Source: an uncultured Chlorobiota bacterium
GTDB taxonomy: Bacteria > Bacteroidota > Ignavibacteria > UBA10030 > UBA6906
Assembly: GCA_900696645.1 (NCBI GenBank)
Contig: CAADGV010000007.1
Location: forward strand, 62,001 to 126,000
Direction of reading: 5' to 3'
Length of the DNA stretch: 64,000 bases
The translations under genes were made by a program, and so were the position numbers. This document shows positions 53,883-61,763 of the stretch, one piece after another. How positions within the stretch are numbered: the first letter of the stretch is position 1; the number at the start of each line of letters is the position of its first letter. The notes under the pieces are model-generated. The model saw nothing but the letters and a program-made list of their open reading frames with translations. It was not told the DNA's origin and made no database searches.

Positions 53883-54299
53883 TTATTTCAAACGTGATGC
53901 GGCAGCTGGCATGCGAATCCCGATCCACTCAAGGAACCGTTGCGCAGTTTCGAGATCGAACACCCTATTCGCTACCAACGTCACCACAGCGCCGACGAGA
54001 GCCACGAATGGTGCAGTCCACGTGAACTCTGCTGTGTTGATAAACAGGCCAACTTCAAAAGCGACAGCGACGATCTTCCAACCGAAAAAAGAAAGACCTT
54101 GGCCGACGAGGAAACTGAAAACCCATGACCATGTCGAGTTGGCTTTCGTCCACTTCTTCAGCAGATCGGTGAACAAGACTGTTCCACCGATGAGACCGCC
54201 AAGAGTGAGAAACCATTCGAGCACGTCCAATGGCTCGCCGACTGTAAACAGACCGGCGACCACACCGAGGACGAGAACGAGGATGCGTTTGATGTTCAT
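53883..54299 (-). CDS. Small multi-pass membrane protein (holin-like or exclusion)
   Basis: A 138-residue protein with four transmembrane helices (ILVLVLGVVAGLFTVG; FLTLGGLIGGTVLFTDLL; WVFSFLVGQGLSFFGWKI; APFVALVGAVVTLVANRVF). Its size and helix number fit class III holins or phage membrane proteins. It lies in the middle operon well before the endolysin, so holin function is only one option. Confidence 0.55.
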   Translation of the reverse strand: MNIKRILVLVLGVVAGLFTVGEPLDVLEWFLTLGGLIGGTVLFTDLLKKWTKANSTWSWVFSFLVGQGLSFFGWKIVAVAFEVGLFINTAEFTWTAPFVALVGAVVTLVANRVFDLETAQRFLEWIGIRMPAAASRLK

Positions 54300-54342
54300 G
54301 ATACCTCCTAAGTGATTGATGATTGAATCGTCGCTACTTGGG

Positions 54343-54726
54343 CTACGTGTTATGAAACCCGTCGAACAACTGTCGCAGACTTTCCTTTGCCTCTTGCACC
54401 GTTACATCCGGGAGCGCTGCCGTGCATGTCGGGCAGTTTTCGTCGGCGAAGTGGGTCGTGCCACATGTACATTCGATTCGCAGTCGCCGCCTTGGCTCAT
54501 TCTTCTTCCTTTCTTTGGCAAGAATTCCTTTGACGTATCTGATGTTCCGCACGTTCGCCTCGGCGGCAATCTTGATCGCACGGTACACGTTATCGTAGCC
54601 ATGTTCCTTTGCCAGCTCGAGCAGCTCGTGGAGAATGATATAGCCGACCCGTCCTTCACGTCCCCAGCAAGCGAGCAGGTACTGCTCTAGGTTGGCGCCA
54701 TTCTGTTTGTACTCTTCATGCGTCAC
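54343..54726 (-). CDS. Hypothetical phage protein with DnaD-like segment and zinc ribbon
   Basis: A 127-residue protein. The first part (GDNVYRAIKIAAEANVRNIR-type helix, then YVKGILAKERKKN) resembles the DnaD-type DNA-remodelling C-terminal region. The last third is a zinc ribbon (CTCG and CPTC). A replication or repair accessory is plausible. Coupled to its upstream neighbour by ATGA. Confidence 0.5.
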   Translation of the reverse strand: MTHEEYKQNGANLEQYLLACWGREGRVGYIILHELLELAKEHGYDNVYRAIKIAAEANVRNIRYVKGILAKERKKNEPRRRLRIECTCGTTHFADENCPTCTAALPDVTVQEAKESLRQLFDGFHNT

Positions 54727-54908
54727 GCTGACCTCCGACTTCTGACCTCAGACCTCTGGTCTCTTTCCCGTACATCCCGGTGCAACACCTTCGTTGCCGC
54801 CAACGCGGCCTCCGTGATCGTGTGCTTGTTCAGGCCCCGCTCGTTGCGCATGATGAACGCAATGGCTGCTCGGATGTCGGAATAGGTTGCATTGAGTGAC
54901 TTCTTCAT
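54723..54908 (-). CDS. Small helical phage protein with repeat-derived tail
   Basis: A 61-residue protein, helical for 45 residues (DIRAAIAFIMRNERGLNKHT; EAALAATKVLHRDVRE). The final dozen residues (RSEVRSRRSA) come from the dispersed repeat at 54,729-54,762, which replaced or extended the original C-terminus. Coupled on both sides (ATGA). Confidence 0.5.
   Translation of the reverse strand: MKKSLNATYSDIRAAIAFIMRNERGLNKHTITEAALAATKVLHRDVRERDQRSEVRSRRSA
54729..54762 (-). repeat. SEVR-type dispersed repeat at a gene end
   Basis: Minus-strand units CCAGAGGTCTGAGGTCAGAAG and GTCGGAGGTCAG follow one another. The plus-strand run TGACCTCCGACTTCTGA is identical to one inside polA. Confidence 0.75.
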
Positions 54909-55063
54909 GTCCGGGATTCTTGAGTTTCTGATCGTTTACTTTTTTCTTGATCCGGTTTCGCCGGCACAGTTGTGTCCGGCTTGCGACTGGCAGCCTTGAC
55001 TCGTCTCGCCCATCTCTTTGCTGTAATAGCCCTACAGCGTGCACGCAGGAAGCGCCTTCTCAT
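54905..55063 (-). CDS. Very small basic protein
   Basis: A 52-residue frame (RRRFLRARCRAITAKRWARR; then a Pro/Lys-rich tail) fitting exactly between two genes with ATGA overlaps at both ends, the same coupling rule seen throughout this operon. It is strongly basic and could bind nucleic acid. No family recognised, and only the geometry supports it. Confidence 0.45.
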   Translation of the reverse strand: MRRRFLRARCRAITAKRWARRVKAASRKPDTTVPAKPDQEKSKRSETQESRT

Positions 55064-55311
55064 TCGCTCATTCTCCGACGACCATTGGAGTTGATTCTCC
55101 AGAGCGTGCGTTGCAGGTATTTCCTTCCGGTAATGAACCTATGCTTTCGAAGGTCACGGCAGCGGGATGCGACAGCTCGCAAGGGAATGTGTGTCCCGGA
55201 GCCATTCAGGTATGCAGCAATTTCTGACGTGGAACACTCTGCAGGTGAACCAGGCGCAAGAATGCTGATCGCTTTCAGAATCTTCTTCTCTATCATTCTT
55301 CGGTTGTCCAT
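55060..55311 (-). CDS. Winged-helix-like small phage protein
   Basis: An 83-residue protein with a helix-turn-helix-like run (SEIAAYLNGSGTHIPLRAVA; SRCRDLRKHRFITGRKYL). The order fits a winged-helix DNA-binding domain. It starts at MDNRRMIEKK behind GGGGAG. Regulation of the middle genes is possible but unproven. Confidence 0.5.
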   Translation of the reverse strand: MDNRRMIEKKILKAISILAPGSPAECSTSEIAAYLNGSGTHIPLRAVASRCRDLRKHRFITGRKYLQRTLWRINSNGRRRMSE

Positions 55312-55347
55312 CCATCTCCCCGTGTGATGTACTGCTGCTGTGATTAC

Positions 55348-55848
55348 CTATTCTTCCGAGAGCTTTGCTTCATTGAACGTGAAGTACGGTTTGTCCTTCG
55401 ACTGCGTCAGCCTCAATCCGAATCTCGCCAGCTTTTCAGCAGGCAGATTCAGGGCTCTGACCGCGTCTTTGATGTAGCTGTAAGTGACCTTCGCGCAATG
55501 TTTGAACGACGGAGATTTGAGCAACAGCTTCGCCGTATCGTCCTTGGTAAATCCCTTCAGTTGTGTAAGTCCGGGACGTGAGTCCTCAATGCCGATTTTG
55601 CCGTAGAGGAGGTCAATCGACTTCTTTCCTTCCCGGCAGATTTCCTTCTTGTTCTTCTTGATGTAATCAAGCAGCTCCGATTCGACGAGAGCGTACCGGG
55701 CCGAGAGCGGAGCCGTGACCTCCAGCGATTTCTCTTTCAACTTTTCGATTGCATCGTTGAGGATGACCTCCTCCGCGGCGATGTCCCTCTTCAAACGGTA
55801 CAAATCCTTGATGGCGTCGTTAGCCTGGTTGAGGCTGGCAATTGACAT
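55348..55848 (-). CDS. DUF3164-type phage protein (Mu-like early gene)
   Basis: A 166-residue protein starting MSIASLNQANDAIKDLY behind GGGGGAAC. The middle (EKLKEKSLEVTAPLSARYAL) and the end (LPAEKLARFGLRLTQSKDKP) match DUF3164, a family found next to MuB-like and GemA-like genes in transposable phages. Function is unknown, possibly nucleic-acid-related. It overlaps GemA by 29 bases. Confidence 0.7.
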   Translation of the reverse strand: MSIASLNQANDAIKDLYRLKRDIAAEEVILNDAIEKLKEKSLEVTAPLSARYALVESELLDYIKKNKKEICREGKKSIDLLYGKIGIEDSRPGLTQLKGFTKDDTAKLLLKSPSFKHCAKVTYSYIKDAVRALNLPAEKLARFGLRLTQSKDKPYFTFNEAKLSEE

Positions 55849-56437
55849 GATGTTCCCCCTTTGCGGTATGTTGATTTGGTTGCGTTGCGGAAGAATCCGG
55901 GCTACCACCTAAGACGCGATGCGGTGTCTCTGCGATGGAGGGCACCGACCCATTGTCCGGATTCTTCGTGCGACGCGTGAACGTTCTGAATTCAAAAAGT
56001 TCTGTGTGGGTGAGAGTACGTTTCCCCGTTTCGTGGTTACGTTCGATCATGGCGACCATGGCGAGAATAACCTTGCGCAGCTCGGCTGTACTGCACTTGC
56101 GGGTGTCGTCCCAGCCCGTAATGCGCTTGCAGAGATTCGACACAGGCTGCCATGAATCCCAACCGAGATACTCCATGAGGTGAGGAATGATCCGCTGCTG
56201 CGAGGCAATGCCGGAAGCGTGCTGGTCACGACTCTTCGTCGGCGGCCGCCCAGCCGCGGAGTGGAATCGTCGTAACGCGACCAGCACGTTTTCCAGCTCG
56301 CTCAGCGGAAGGCCCTTCACTGAGCGCTTTCCCGTGACCTGCTCCACGATGTCGCGGTAGAGCTCATCATCAAGTCCCACCTGTTGCTTGATGATGTGGA
56401 TGTCACGGACAGCACGTGTATAGGTAAGTTCTTTCAC
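55820..56437 (-). CDS. GemA-like regulator (gp16 family, DUF1018)
   Basis: A 205-residue protein with a GTG start. The N-terminal region (IHIIKQQVGLDDELYRDIVE; GKRSVKGLPLSELENVL) is the DUF1018/gp16 pattern. In Mu, GemA affects host gene expression and DNA gyrase during lytic growth. Here the C-terminus carries a disordered tail (SSATQPNQHTAKGEH). It lies two genes after MuB, the usual place. Confidence 0.75.
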   Translation of the reverse strand: MKELTYTRAVRDIHIIKQQVGLDDELYRDIVEQVTGKRSVKGLPLSELENVLVALRRFHSAAGRPPTKSRDQHASGIASQQRIIPHLMEYLGWDSWQPVSNLCKRITGWDDTRKCSTAELRKVILAMVAMIERNHETGKRTLTHTELFEFRTFTRRTKNPDNGSVPSIAETPHRVLGGSPDSSATQPNQHTAKGEHHVNCQPQPG

Positions 56438-56440
56438 AAC

Positions 56441-56647
56441 TCAATCCATGATCTTTCTGAGAAACGCGGGCCGTTCTGGTTCTAAATTCTTCGGCGGATT
56501 CGGATTGTGGAACAGATAGAACCGTATCGAGTTGAACACCTCTTTGAAGATGCCGGGCATGCCTTTGTCCTGAGGCGTAAAAGTCCGCTCGATTTCTTTT
56601 CCTTCGACCGTTGCCTTGAAACTGATGCTGTGTACTTCGATGTTCAT
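56441..56647 (-). CDS. Small hypothetical phage protein
   Basis: A 68-residue beta-rich protein (VHSISFKATVEGKEIERTFT; FNSIRFYLFHNPNPPKNLEP) with AGGAGGAA before its ATG. No family recognised. It lies directly between MuB and the GemA-like gene. Confidence 0.5.
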   Translation of the reverse strand: MNIEVHSISFKATVEGKEIERTFTPQDKGMPGIFKEVFNSIRFYLFHNPNPPKNLEPERPAFLRKIMD

Positions 56648-56657
56648 GTTGTTCCTC

Positions 56658-57632
56658 CTACATCATTGCCTGCGCGTTGCGGATATGCTCCTCGTCGATT
56701 CTGCTGGAATCGGCGCTCAACATGAAGTCGTATGCCAGCGTCATCAGGTCAAACACGCCCCGGATGCCTGCACGGTTTGCAGAATCATCGTTCGCCCATT
56801 CACGCAGCTTGCGGATCTCCGAGCGGTCGAGATCATGAGGGAACTGCTTCACTATGGAAAGGATGTCGGCATCGCTCATCTCCTGAACGCGGATGCGCAC
56901 GGAGATGCGTGTATCGACGTAGCGAAGGTTCCGTTTCGGGTCCCGCAGGATGCCTTCGAGATTTGTCGTGCCGATGAACGCGACGGCGCAGCGTCCTTCT
57001 ATATCGCCCCGGATCGTTTGTAGTACTTCGAGGAATGAGGGCTTCAGGCGGTCCGCCTCGTCGATGATGATGAGCCGTTGCTCGCGTTGCAGATGCCGGA
57101 TGATCTCTCCCTTCAGCCAGCCGTTAGGTCCCTTCACATCCTCGACTCGTTGATAGAGGTTGAGACTGACTGCGATGCGGGCGAGGAGATCGTGCAAACG
57201 GAATGTTGCATCGAGAATCAAGTACACCGTATGATCCTGGTGCCGTCTCCAGTAGTCGAACGCTCCGAATGTTTTGCCTCGCCCGTTGTCGCCGATGATG
57301 AGACCCATGCGCCGGCGCTTCCAGATCAGGTCGAGCCCGACGTTGATGTCCTTGACCGATTGCAGTTCCAGAATTGTGTTCTTCGAGATCCAGCTCAGCC
57401 AGAACCTTGTGGCAGCCTGCTTGAAGTCTGCGGTATCGGCGCCGTACTTGTCGTTGAGGATTTGGCTGACCGTCGAGGCAGCGTAGCCGGTTGCCTGCGC
57501 AATTTCTTTGTGCGATACATCGCCGTCATCGACTGCTTTCTTGATTGAGTCAAGAACGTGTTCCGGGTCCGTAGCGATGCGAGGATTGAGTTGATCCAGG
57601 TATGCGAGTTTCATTGCAGCGTTGCTTTTCAT
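56658..57632 (-). CDS. MuB-like AAA+ ATPase
   Basis: A 324-residue protein starting behind GGGGGG. Residues 36-75 hold an HTH (VSHKEIAQATGYAASTVSQI), as in Mu B. Walker A is GDNGRGKT near residue 110 and Walker B is RLIIIDEADR near residue 187, with a sensor-like IGTTNLEGIL. MuB binds DNA in an ATP-dependent way, selects targets, gives target immunity and activates the transposase. It follows the transposase with three small genes between. Confidence 0.88.
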   Translation of the reverse strand: MKSNAAMKLAYLDQLNPRIATDPEHVLDSIKKAVDDGDVSHKEIAQATGYAASTVSQILNDKYGADTADFKQAATRFWLSWISKNTILELQSVKDINVGLDLIWKRRRMGLIIGDNGRGKTFGAFDYWRRHQDHTVYLILDATFRLHDLLARIAVSLNLYQRVEDVKGPNGWLKGEIIRHLQREQRLIIIDEADRLKPSFLEVLQTIRGDIEGRCAVAFIGTTNLEGILRDPKRNLRYVDTRISVRIRVQEMSDADILSIVKQFPHDLDRSEIRKLREWANDDSANRAGIRGVFDLMTLAYDFMLSADSSRIDEEHIRNAQAMM

Positions 57633-57655
57633 TATCCCCCCGATGTTGTGTGACC

Positions 57656-57874
57656 TTACGACTGTTGTTTGTTTGGATTCTCTTTGAGTAAGACGGAAAC
57701 CCCTTTCGTGAACTCAGTTATAAGTGCGATTGATTCATCCACCCTCACGGCGACCTCTTGACATTTGCATTTGTACACTCCGCTGGTTGCCGGAACTTTA
57801 ACACGGGTTCGACAAGCTCTGCAGCCAACTTCGAACATCGTTTGCACGTGACCTTGTTCAGTGCGTTCTTCCAT
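57656..57874 (-). CDS. Small zinc-ribbon protein
   Basis: A 72-residue frame with CRAC and CKC Cys groups 17 residues apart (EVGCRACRTRVKVPATSG; YKCKCQEVAVRVD). The start may be the Met at 57838, which lessens overlap with the frame at 57,745. Both overlapping frames look coding, so one may be a shadow. Role unknown. Confidence 0.45.
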   Translation of the reverse strand: MEERTEQGHVQTMFEVGCRACRTRVKVPATSGVYKCKCQEVAVRVDESIALITEFTKGVSVLLKENPNKQQS

Positions 57875-57978
57875 CGTATTCCCCTGACGCTTCTCTTGCC
57901 GCAGAGCGGCCTGCCGAAATCACTCGCGTGGACTTTGCTTCTTGGACGCGACACGGCTTGTCCATAGCGGGCATTCAT
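57745..57978 (-). CDS. Small cysteine-containing phage protein
   Basis: A 77-residue frame with a His, CGKR and CKRC arrangement (VHASDFGRPLCGKRSVRG; ALNKVTCKRCSKLAAE). The ATG overlaps the upstream stop by one base (TGATG). The last 43 residues overlap the zinc-ribbon frame at 57,656. No family recognised. Confidence 0.45.
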   Translation of the reverse strand: MNARYGQAVSRPRSKVHASDFGRPLCGKRSVRGIRWKNALNKVTCKRCSKLAAELVEPVLKFRQPAECTNANVKRSP

Positions 57979-58169
57979 CAATTCCTCTGCGATTCACTTA
58001 GCCGGCTGATCACCCTGCGCTGCTCGAAGCGCACCCTTATGTATGGGTCGCTTGGGTTCTTCGATAGCTCGATGTAGATCAGAAGGTCGCTATCTTCCAA
58101 CTCGACTTGATAAACCTGCTCCGGCAGGATGCGCACTGCGTGCCTCAGTGTTGGTTCGGTCTTGTTCAT
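57978..58169 (-). CDS. Small hypothetical phage protein
   Basis: A 63-residue beta-rich protein (HAVRILPEQVYQVELEDSDL; LIYIELSKNPSDPYIRVRFE). Coupled to the transposase by ATGA overlap. No family recognised. Confidence 0.5.
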   Translation of the reverse strand: MNKTEPTLRHAVRILPEQVYQVELEDSDLLIYIELSKNPSDPYIRVRFEQRRVISRLSESQRN

Positions 58170-60166
58170 CGCAACTTCTCCACGTTAATGAGGTTGAGTG
58201 GATTTCCCTTGATCGTCTCTTCCTTCTTCTTTTCGACCTCTTCTTTCTTCATCTGCTTGGCAAGTTCTTGGTGGAACTTTCTCGCTTCGGCTTCGATGCC
58301 GGTCAGTTGCAGTACTTTCGGCGCCGCTGCCGCTATCATCGTGCGTTCGACTTTGCTGATGTTCTGAATCTCGGCGTTGAAGAGTATGGCACGCGCTTCA
58401 TCGCTGGTGATGCCTTCGCGTAGCGAGCGAATCTCGTCGGCGAGGTCCCTGTTCTGACGTTCCCGCTCCTTCACGAAACGCATCCAATCGCGCTCCGTGA
58501 CTCCGAGGAGTTTCTTATCCACTGCAAACGTGATGAAGTCCGCGCCGATATAGACGGCAACGCGCCCCACATTCATCGGATCGTAGTACAGCGTTGCCTG
58601 CTCGCCGTTGTAGGGATCGAGATCCATAGAGAAGTACTCGGCGCCGAGAAGCTTCACGTACCCGCGGCGGATGATGCGTTTCTCGACTTTCATCATCAGA
58701 ATGTTGAGCACGCGCTCGTCGATGTAACGCATGCCCGCGCTGTTCATCATGTAGAATTGCAATGGCGATACGTTACCGAGGGATTTGCGCGGCCGGTTGT
58801 TCACCATGTTCACCGCAAGCTGGAAGAGAGACCGGTACTCATCTTCGTACAAAATGAGACCCGCTTTCACCTGTGCGCTTAGATCATCCGGCTTCTTTGA
58901 GTAGTTACTGCCTTTGAAGCCGGGCAAGTATTTCAACACCTTTTGGATGATCGCGAAGGTTCCCTCGACCGTGCCCTTGCTTTGTGGATGACGTCTCTGT
59001 GTGTGTTCGAGCTTGCAGAGCAACTGCACCTGATTGCGCACGTCATCTTCAAAATCGATTTTGCCGATCACTTGACCTGTATACCTGCTCTTGTAGTCTT
59101 TGCCTCTGTCGTAATAGAGCTTATCGCATGCGTCAACAATGTTTGCCGGTTCATATTTCACATCGGGACCCGAACCGACTGCCGCAAAGAGTTGTGTGCC
59201 GAGAAACGCGTTGCGTGTGCACAGTGCAATCGTCTGGCTGCTCGGCGTATATGCGTGCACGTAGCCCTTAATCAGTCCGGTGCGTCGATCAACCAGCATC
59301 GTTGACCAAAGGGGAGCGATCTTGCCATCGCGGCGGTAAACGATGGTCACGTCCTCCGTATGATCGCCTTCAAGTACTCCACCCGGTCGGTACTCATCGT
59401 CAGGGCGGGAGATGTAAATGCGGTCAGTATCGCGTTCGCTTTTGCTCATGCGCGAGCGCTTGATGGCAACGTTCGTTTCGCGCTTGGTGGAGAGAAATCT
59501 GATGACGCTGGACATTGACGGCAGGTCATCCACAGTGGCAACATCGTTGGTCGCTTCGTTCAGCACACGTTGTTTCCTGCACGCATCGGCGAGGGCGAGG
59601 TAGCAGCTCTTGGCATTGTGTCCGGGACGCGAATAGAGTGCGATGAGAAATGCCTCGGCGTCCAGATACTCACCGGTTTCCTTCACGACGATCAAACCGC
59701 GGGCACTGCGCAGTTCCCCCGTGTTGCTTGGTGACTTCCGGACAACAATCTGCGCGAGCGCCTGCTTGATTTGTGGATGATGAGCCAGCTGATGGATGGG
59801 TTGTGCCGTCGGGATGCCATAGAGATCACGCAGCTGGGCTTTGTAGCGCCGTTGCGTGCCGGTCGGGATGCTGTACGTGCATGCAACCCGCATCTCGGTA
59901 GAGAGGATGTCTTTTTCTGCAGCAATCGACTCCAGCATAGCGTTCACTTTGGTCATCACATCATCGGTCAACTTCTCGGCGGGGATAAGCGGAAGATCGA
60001 GGGGAGCGGAGACCGTAGGGTCGGCCGTCTGTTCTTCGATCCACACTTCCGTCTTTCCCATCTCATTTTTCTGACTCATCACTTTCTGGTGCTTCATCAT
60101 TCTGAACAGGTGCCGTTCAGAGACCCGCAATATGCGAGCGGCTTCACTGAATGGAATCCAAGTCAT
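58166..60166 (-). CDS. MuA-type DDE transposase
   Basis: A 666-residue transposase, close to Mu A (663). The N-terminus has an HTH (FSEAARILRVSERHLFRMMK), fitting end-site or enhancer binding. The RNase H-like catalytic core holds the acidic triad Asp near 264 (GVLEGDHTED), Asp near 352 (YYDRGKDYKS) and Glu near 399 (QSKGTVEGTF), spacing like Mu A's D269-D336-E392. A beta-barrel region with RKSLGNVSPLQFYM follows. It should cut and join the phage ends, including the sites at 41,324-41,519. No obvious truncation. Confidence 0.92.
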   Translation of the reverse strand: MTWIPFSEAARILRVSERHLFRMMKHQKVMSQKNEMGKTEVWIEEQTADPTVSAPLDLPLIPAEKLTDDVMTKVNAMLESIAAEKDILSTEMRVACTYSIPTGTQRRYKAQLRDLYGIPTAQPIHQLAHHPQIKQALAQIVVRKSPSNTGELRSARGLIVVKETGEYLDAEAFLIALYSRPGHNAKSCYLALADACRKQRVLNEATNDVATVDDLPSMSSVIRFLSTKRETNVAIKRSRMSKSERDTDRIYISRPDDEYRPGGVLEGDHTEDVTIVYRRDGKIAPLWSTMLVDRRTGLIKGYVHAYTPSSQTIALCTRNAFLGTQLFAAVGSGPDVKYEPANIVDACDKLYYDRGKDYKSRYTGQVIGKIDFEDDVRNQVQLLCKLEHTQRRHPQSKGTVEGTFAIIQKVLKYLPGFKGSNYSKKPDDLSAQVKAGLILYEDEYRSLFQLAVNMVNNRPRKSLGNVSPLQFYMMNSAGMRYIDERVLNILMMKVEKRIIRRGYVKLLGAEYFSMDLDPYNGEQATLYYDPMNVGRVAVYIGADFITFAVDKKLLGVTERDWMRFVKERERQNRDLADEIRSLREGITSDEARAILFNAEIQNISKVERTMIAAAAPKVLQLTGIEAEARKFHQELAKQMKKEEVEKKKEETIKGNPLNLINVEKLR

Positions 60167-60187
60167 GGGCGGTTGACTTATTTTGTG

Positions 60188-60499
60188 CTATCTATTGTTG
60201 AGTGAGCAGAAGCCTTCCACAAACGCTTCCGGTGTAAACATCGTGACGACGTGAACGAACTTGTCTGTTTTGCAGATGCCGTGTCCCTTACGGTACACAA
60301 CGAAGTGCTTCGTATTGTGGGCGATATAAAAGTTCTCGCCGGCGATCACGCGAAGCTTTTGGGTCTGTTTCGCTTCGTCTTCTATGCGATGAATCATCGC
60401 GTACATCTTATCCTGAGCGGCACGGCGCTCGCGCAGTCGGCGTTCAGGTTCAAAGTGCTTTGTCAAATCGGGTGCAAGGGATTGGACTGCTACGTTCAT
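60188..60499 (-). CDS. Small hypothetical phage protein
   Basis: A 103-residue protein starting behind AAGGAG. An Arg-rich helix (EPERRLRERRAAQDKMYAMI) precedes a small beta domain (AGENFYIAHNTKHFVVYRKG). Its place directly before the transposase is usual for transposition-associated accessory proteins, but no family was recognised. Confidence 0.5.
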   Translation of the reverse strand: MNVAVQSLAPDLTKHFEPERRLRERRAAQDKMYAMIHRIEDEAKQTQKLRVIAGENFYIAHNTKHFVVYRKGHGICKTDKFVHVVTMFTPEAFVEGFCSLNNR

Positions 60500-60514
60500 T
60501 GGGCGGACTCCTTG

Positions 60515-60676
60515 TTAAGGTTGAGATTCAGATTTCTGATTTGCTGCTCTGTTGAGAACCTCGATGATTGCATCGATGTGCTTCTTTGCGAGACTGAGCC
60601 GATGCTTCTTGCCGAACTCTTTTATCTCGAGTCGAATACTGCGCTCGCATTGTGCACACAACTTATACTTGGCCAT
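60515..60676 (-). CDS. Small CxxC phage protein
   Basis: A 53-residue protein starting MAKYKLCAQCERSI with GGAGGA upstream. It has one CxxC pair and a charged helix (KKHRLSLAKKHIDAIIEVLN). A longer upstream in-frame extension lies inside the neighbouring gene and is rejected. Function unknown. Confidence 0.5.
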   Translation of the reverse strand: MAKYKLCAQCERSIRLEIKEFGKKHRLSLAKKHIDAIIEVLNRAANQKSESQP

Positions 60677-61028
60677 TCGATCCTCCATTTGTTTTCGGGT
60701 AGATTTGAAAATGGCATTGCGGACAATAGCGCGGCTTGCGTTCAGTTTTTTTCCGAAGTCCCTTCTGTACCAGCCACGCGACAATGCGTCGCCGCTCCGG
60801 CGTGCCGATTGATTGCTGCCTGATGAACTTCGATAAGGTGCCTTTGTTGACTCCGATACCACGTGCGGCCTCAGCAAGTGGAATTCGCATTAGGGCGAGC
60901 TTTTTGCCGAGGGGGTATCTCTGGTAGGGATATGAAGGTTGCAAGTTTGCAACCCCCCTATTCGGGGCATTAGCCCTACGAATTTCGAGTGTTTCCGGCA
61001 TCTCCCAATTCGCTCGCCGGGTTCTCAT
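60663..61028 (-). CDS. HTH protein with C-terminal zinc motif
   Basis: A 121-residue protein. The middle has a helix-turn-helix (IPLAEAARGIGVNKGTLSKF) and the end a CPQCH motif in a basic tail. The start overlaps the preceding stop (ATGA). It may regulate early genes. Its end overlaps the next start by 14 bases. Confidence 0.55.
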   Translation of the reverse strand: MRTRRANWEMPETLEIRRANAPNRGVANLQPSYPYQRYPLGKKLALMRIPLAEAARGIGVNKGTLSKFIRQQSIGTPERRRIVAWLVQKGLRKKTERKPRYCPQCHFQIYPKTNGGSNGQV

Positions 61029-61171
61029 CTCCGCAACCCTTTCACGGTCACCTTGTAGCCGGATTTTGTGAGCGAACGGATGTATCTCTTCATCGCTGTT
61101 GCATCGGGCATTCTTACCTTAATGCGAAGCCGGCGCGTGCACGTGGAGATGATGAGCGTACGTCGAATCAT
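61025..61171 (-). CDS. Very small basic protein
   Basis: A 48-residue frame (IRRTLIISTCTRRLRIKVRM; RSLTKSGYKVTVKGLRR) coupled to both neighbours by ATGA overlaps. A longer in-frame extension upstream runs through the next gene and is rejected. Function unknown. Confidence 0.45.
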   Translation of the reverse strand: MIRRTLIISTCTRRLRIKVRMPDATAMKRYIRSLTKSGYKVTVKGLRR

Positions 61172-61410
61172 GCGGCCTCCGCGAGCGCTGCCTTGCGTTG
61201 CTCGTAGAGGTCGATGACGTCGGCGATGAGTGAGACTTCGTTGGCGAGGGAGATTGCAAGATCGCTGCCGCTCGGTGCATCCAACAGGCGGATGTTGAGT
61301 CTGTCGCGTTCGCGCTTGAGGTAAAGGTAGCCTTCTTCGCTCAGCCATAGTGCGCAGACTTCCGTTGGTGTGAGAGTGTGAAGATTGGTTTTGCTGATGT
61401 GGCGCTGCAT
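61168..61410 (-). CDS. Hypothetical early phage protein
   Basis: An 80-residue, mainly helical protein (EVCALWLSEEGYLYLKRERD; LAISLANEVSLIADVIDLYE) behind GGGGGG. It is the first accessory gene after the HTH gene on the early strand. No family recognised. Confidence 0.5.
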   Translation of the reverse strand: MQRHISKTNLHTLTPTEVCALWLSEEGYLYLKRERDRLNIRLLDAPSGSDLAISLANEVSLIADVIDLYEQRKAALAEAA

Positions 61411-61506
61411 TTGCCCCCCCTTGATAGATTCCCGGATTCACTGAACAGTATATCTTAGCACGTTTGGACGCTCTATGGACATCTCAGTCTTGTTGATGAC
61501 AGAAAA

Positions 61507-61749
61507 CTACTGTACCTTACTAAGGCTGACTCCCCTTACAAGATCATGAATCCGGCCGCGAAGGTCGGGTAATTGTTCAGTCCAGAGTGCCAAATAGATC
61601 GCATGCCGTGAGACCCGCTTTCCATCTTTGTTCTGCAAACGTTTCATAAGGAATGCGTACCCGATGCCACGTTCTTCCATCATGAACCTGATCCGGCGCC
61701 CCAGCTTGATGCGCCTCTCCTTTTCTTGCGGCTTTAACCTTTTTGGCAT
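61507..61749 (-). CDS. Small HTH-type early regulator (Ner position)
   Basis: An 80-residue basic protein starting at the ATG at 61749 (the upstream part of the open frame crosses the operator region and is rejected). It reads EKERRIKLGRRIRFMMEERG then KDGKRVSRHAIYLALWTEQL, a likely DNA-binding helix arrangement. It is the first gene of the early strand, divergent from the repressor, the position of Ner in Mu, which turns down repressor and early transcription. Confidence 0.6.
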   Translation of the reverse strand: MPKRLKPQEKERRIKLGRRIRFMMEERGIGYAFLMKRLQNKDGKRVSRHAIYLALWTEQLPDLRGRIHDLVRGVSLSKVQ

Positions 61750-61763
61750 AAATTCGACGTGAA

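Noticed and set aside
54748-55044. 98-codon minus-strand frame
   Set aside because: Conflicts with three coupled genes that share precise ATGA overlaps; His/Arg-rich content without structure.
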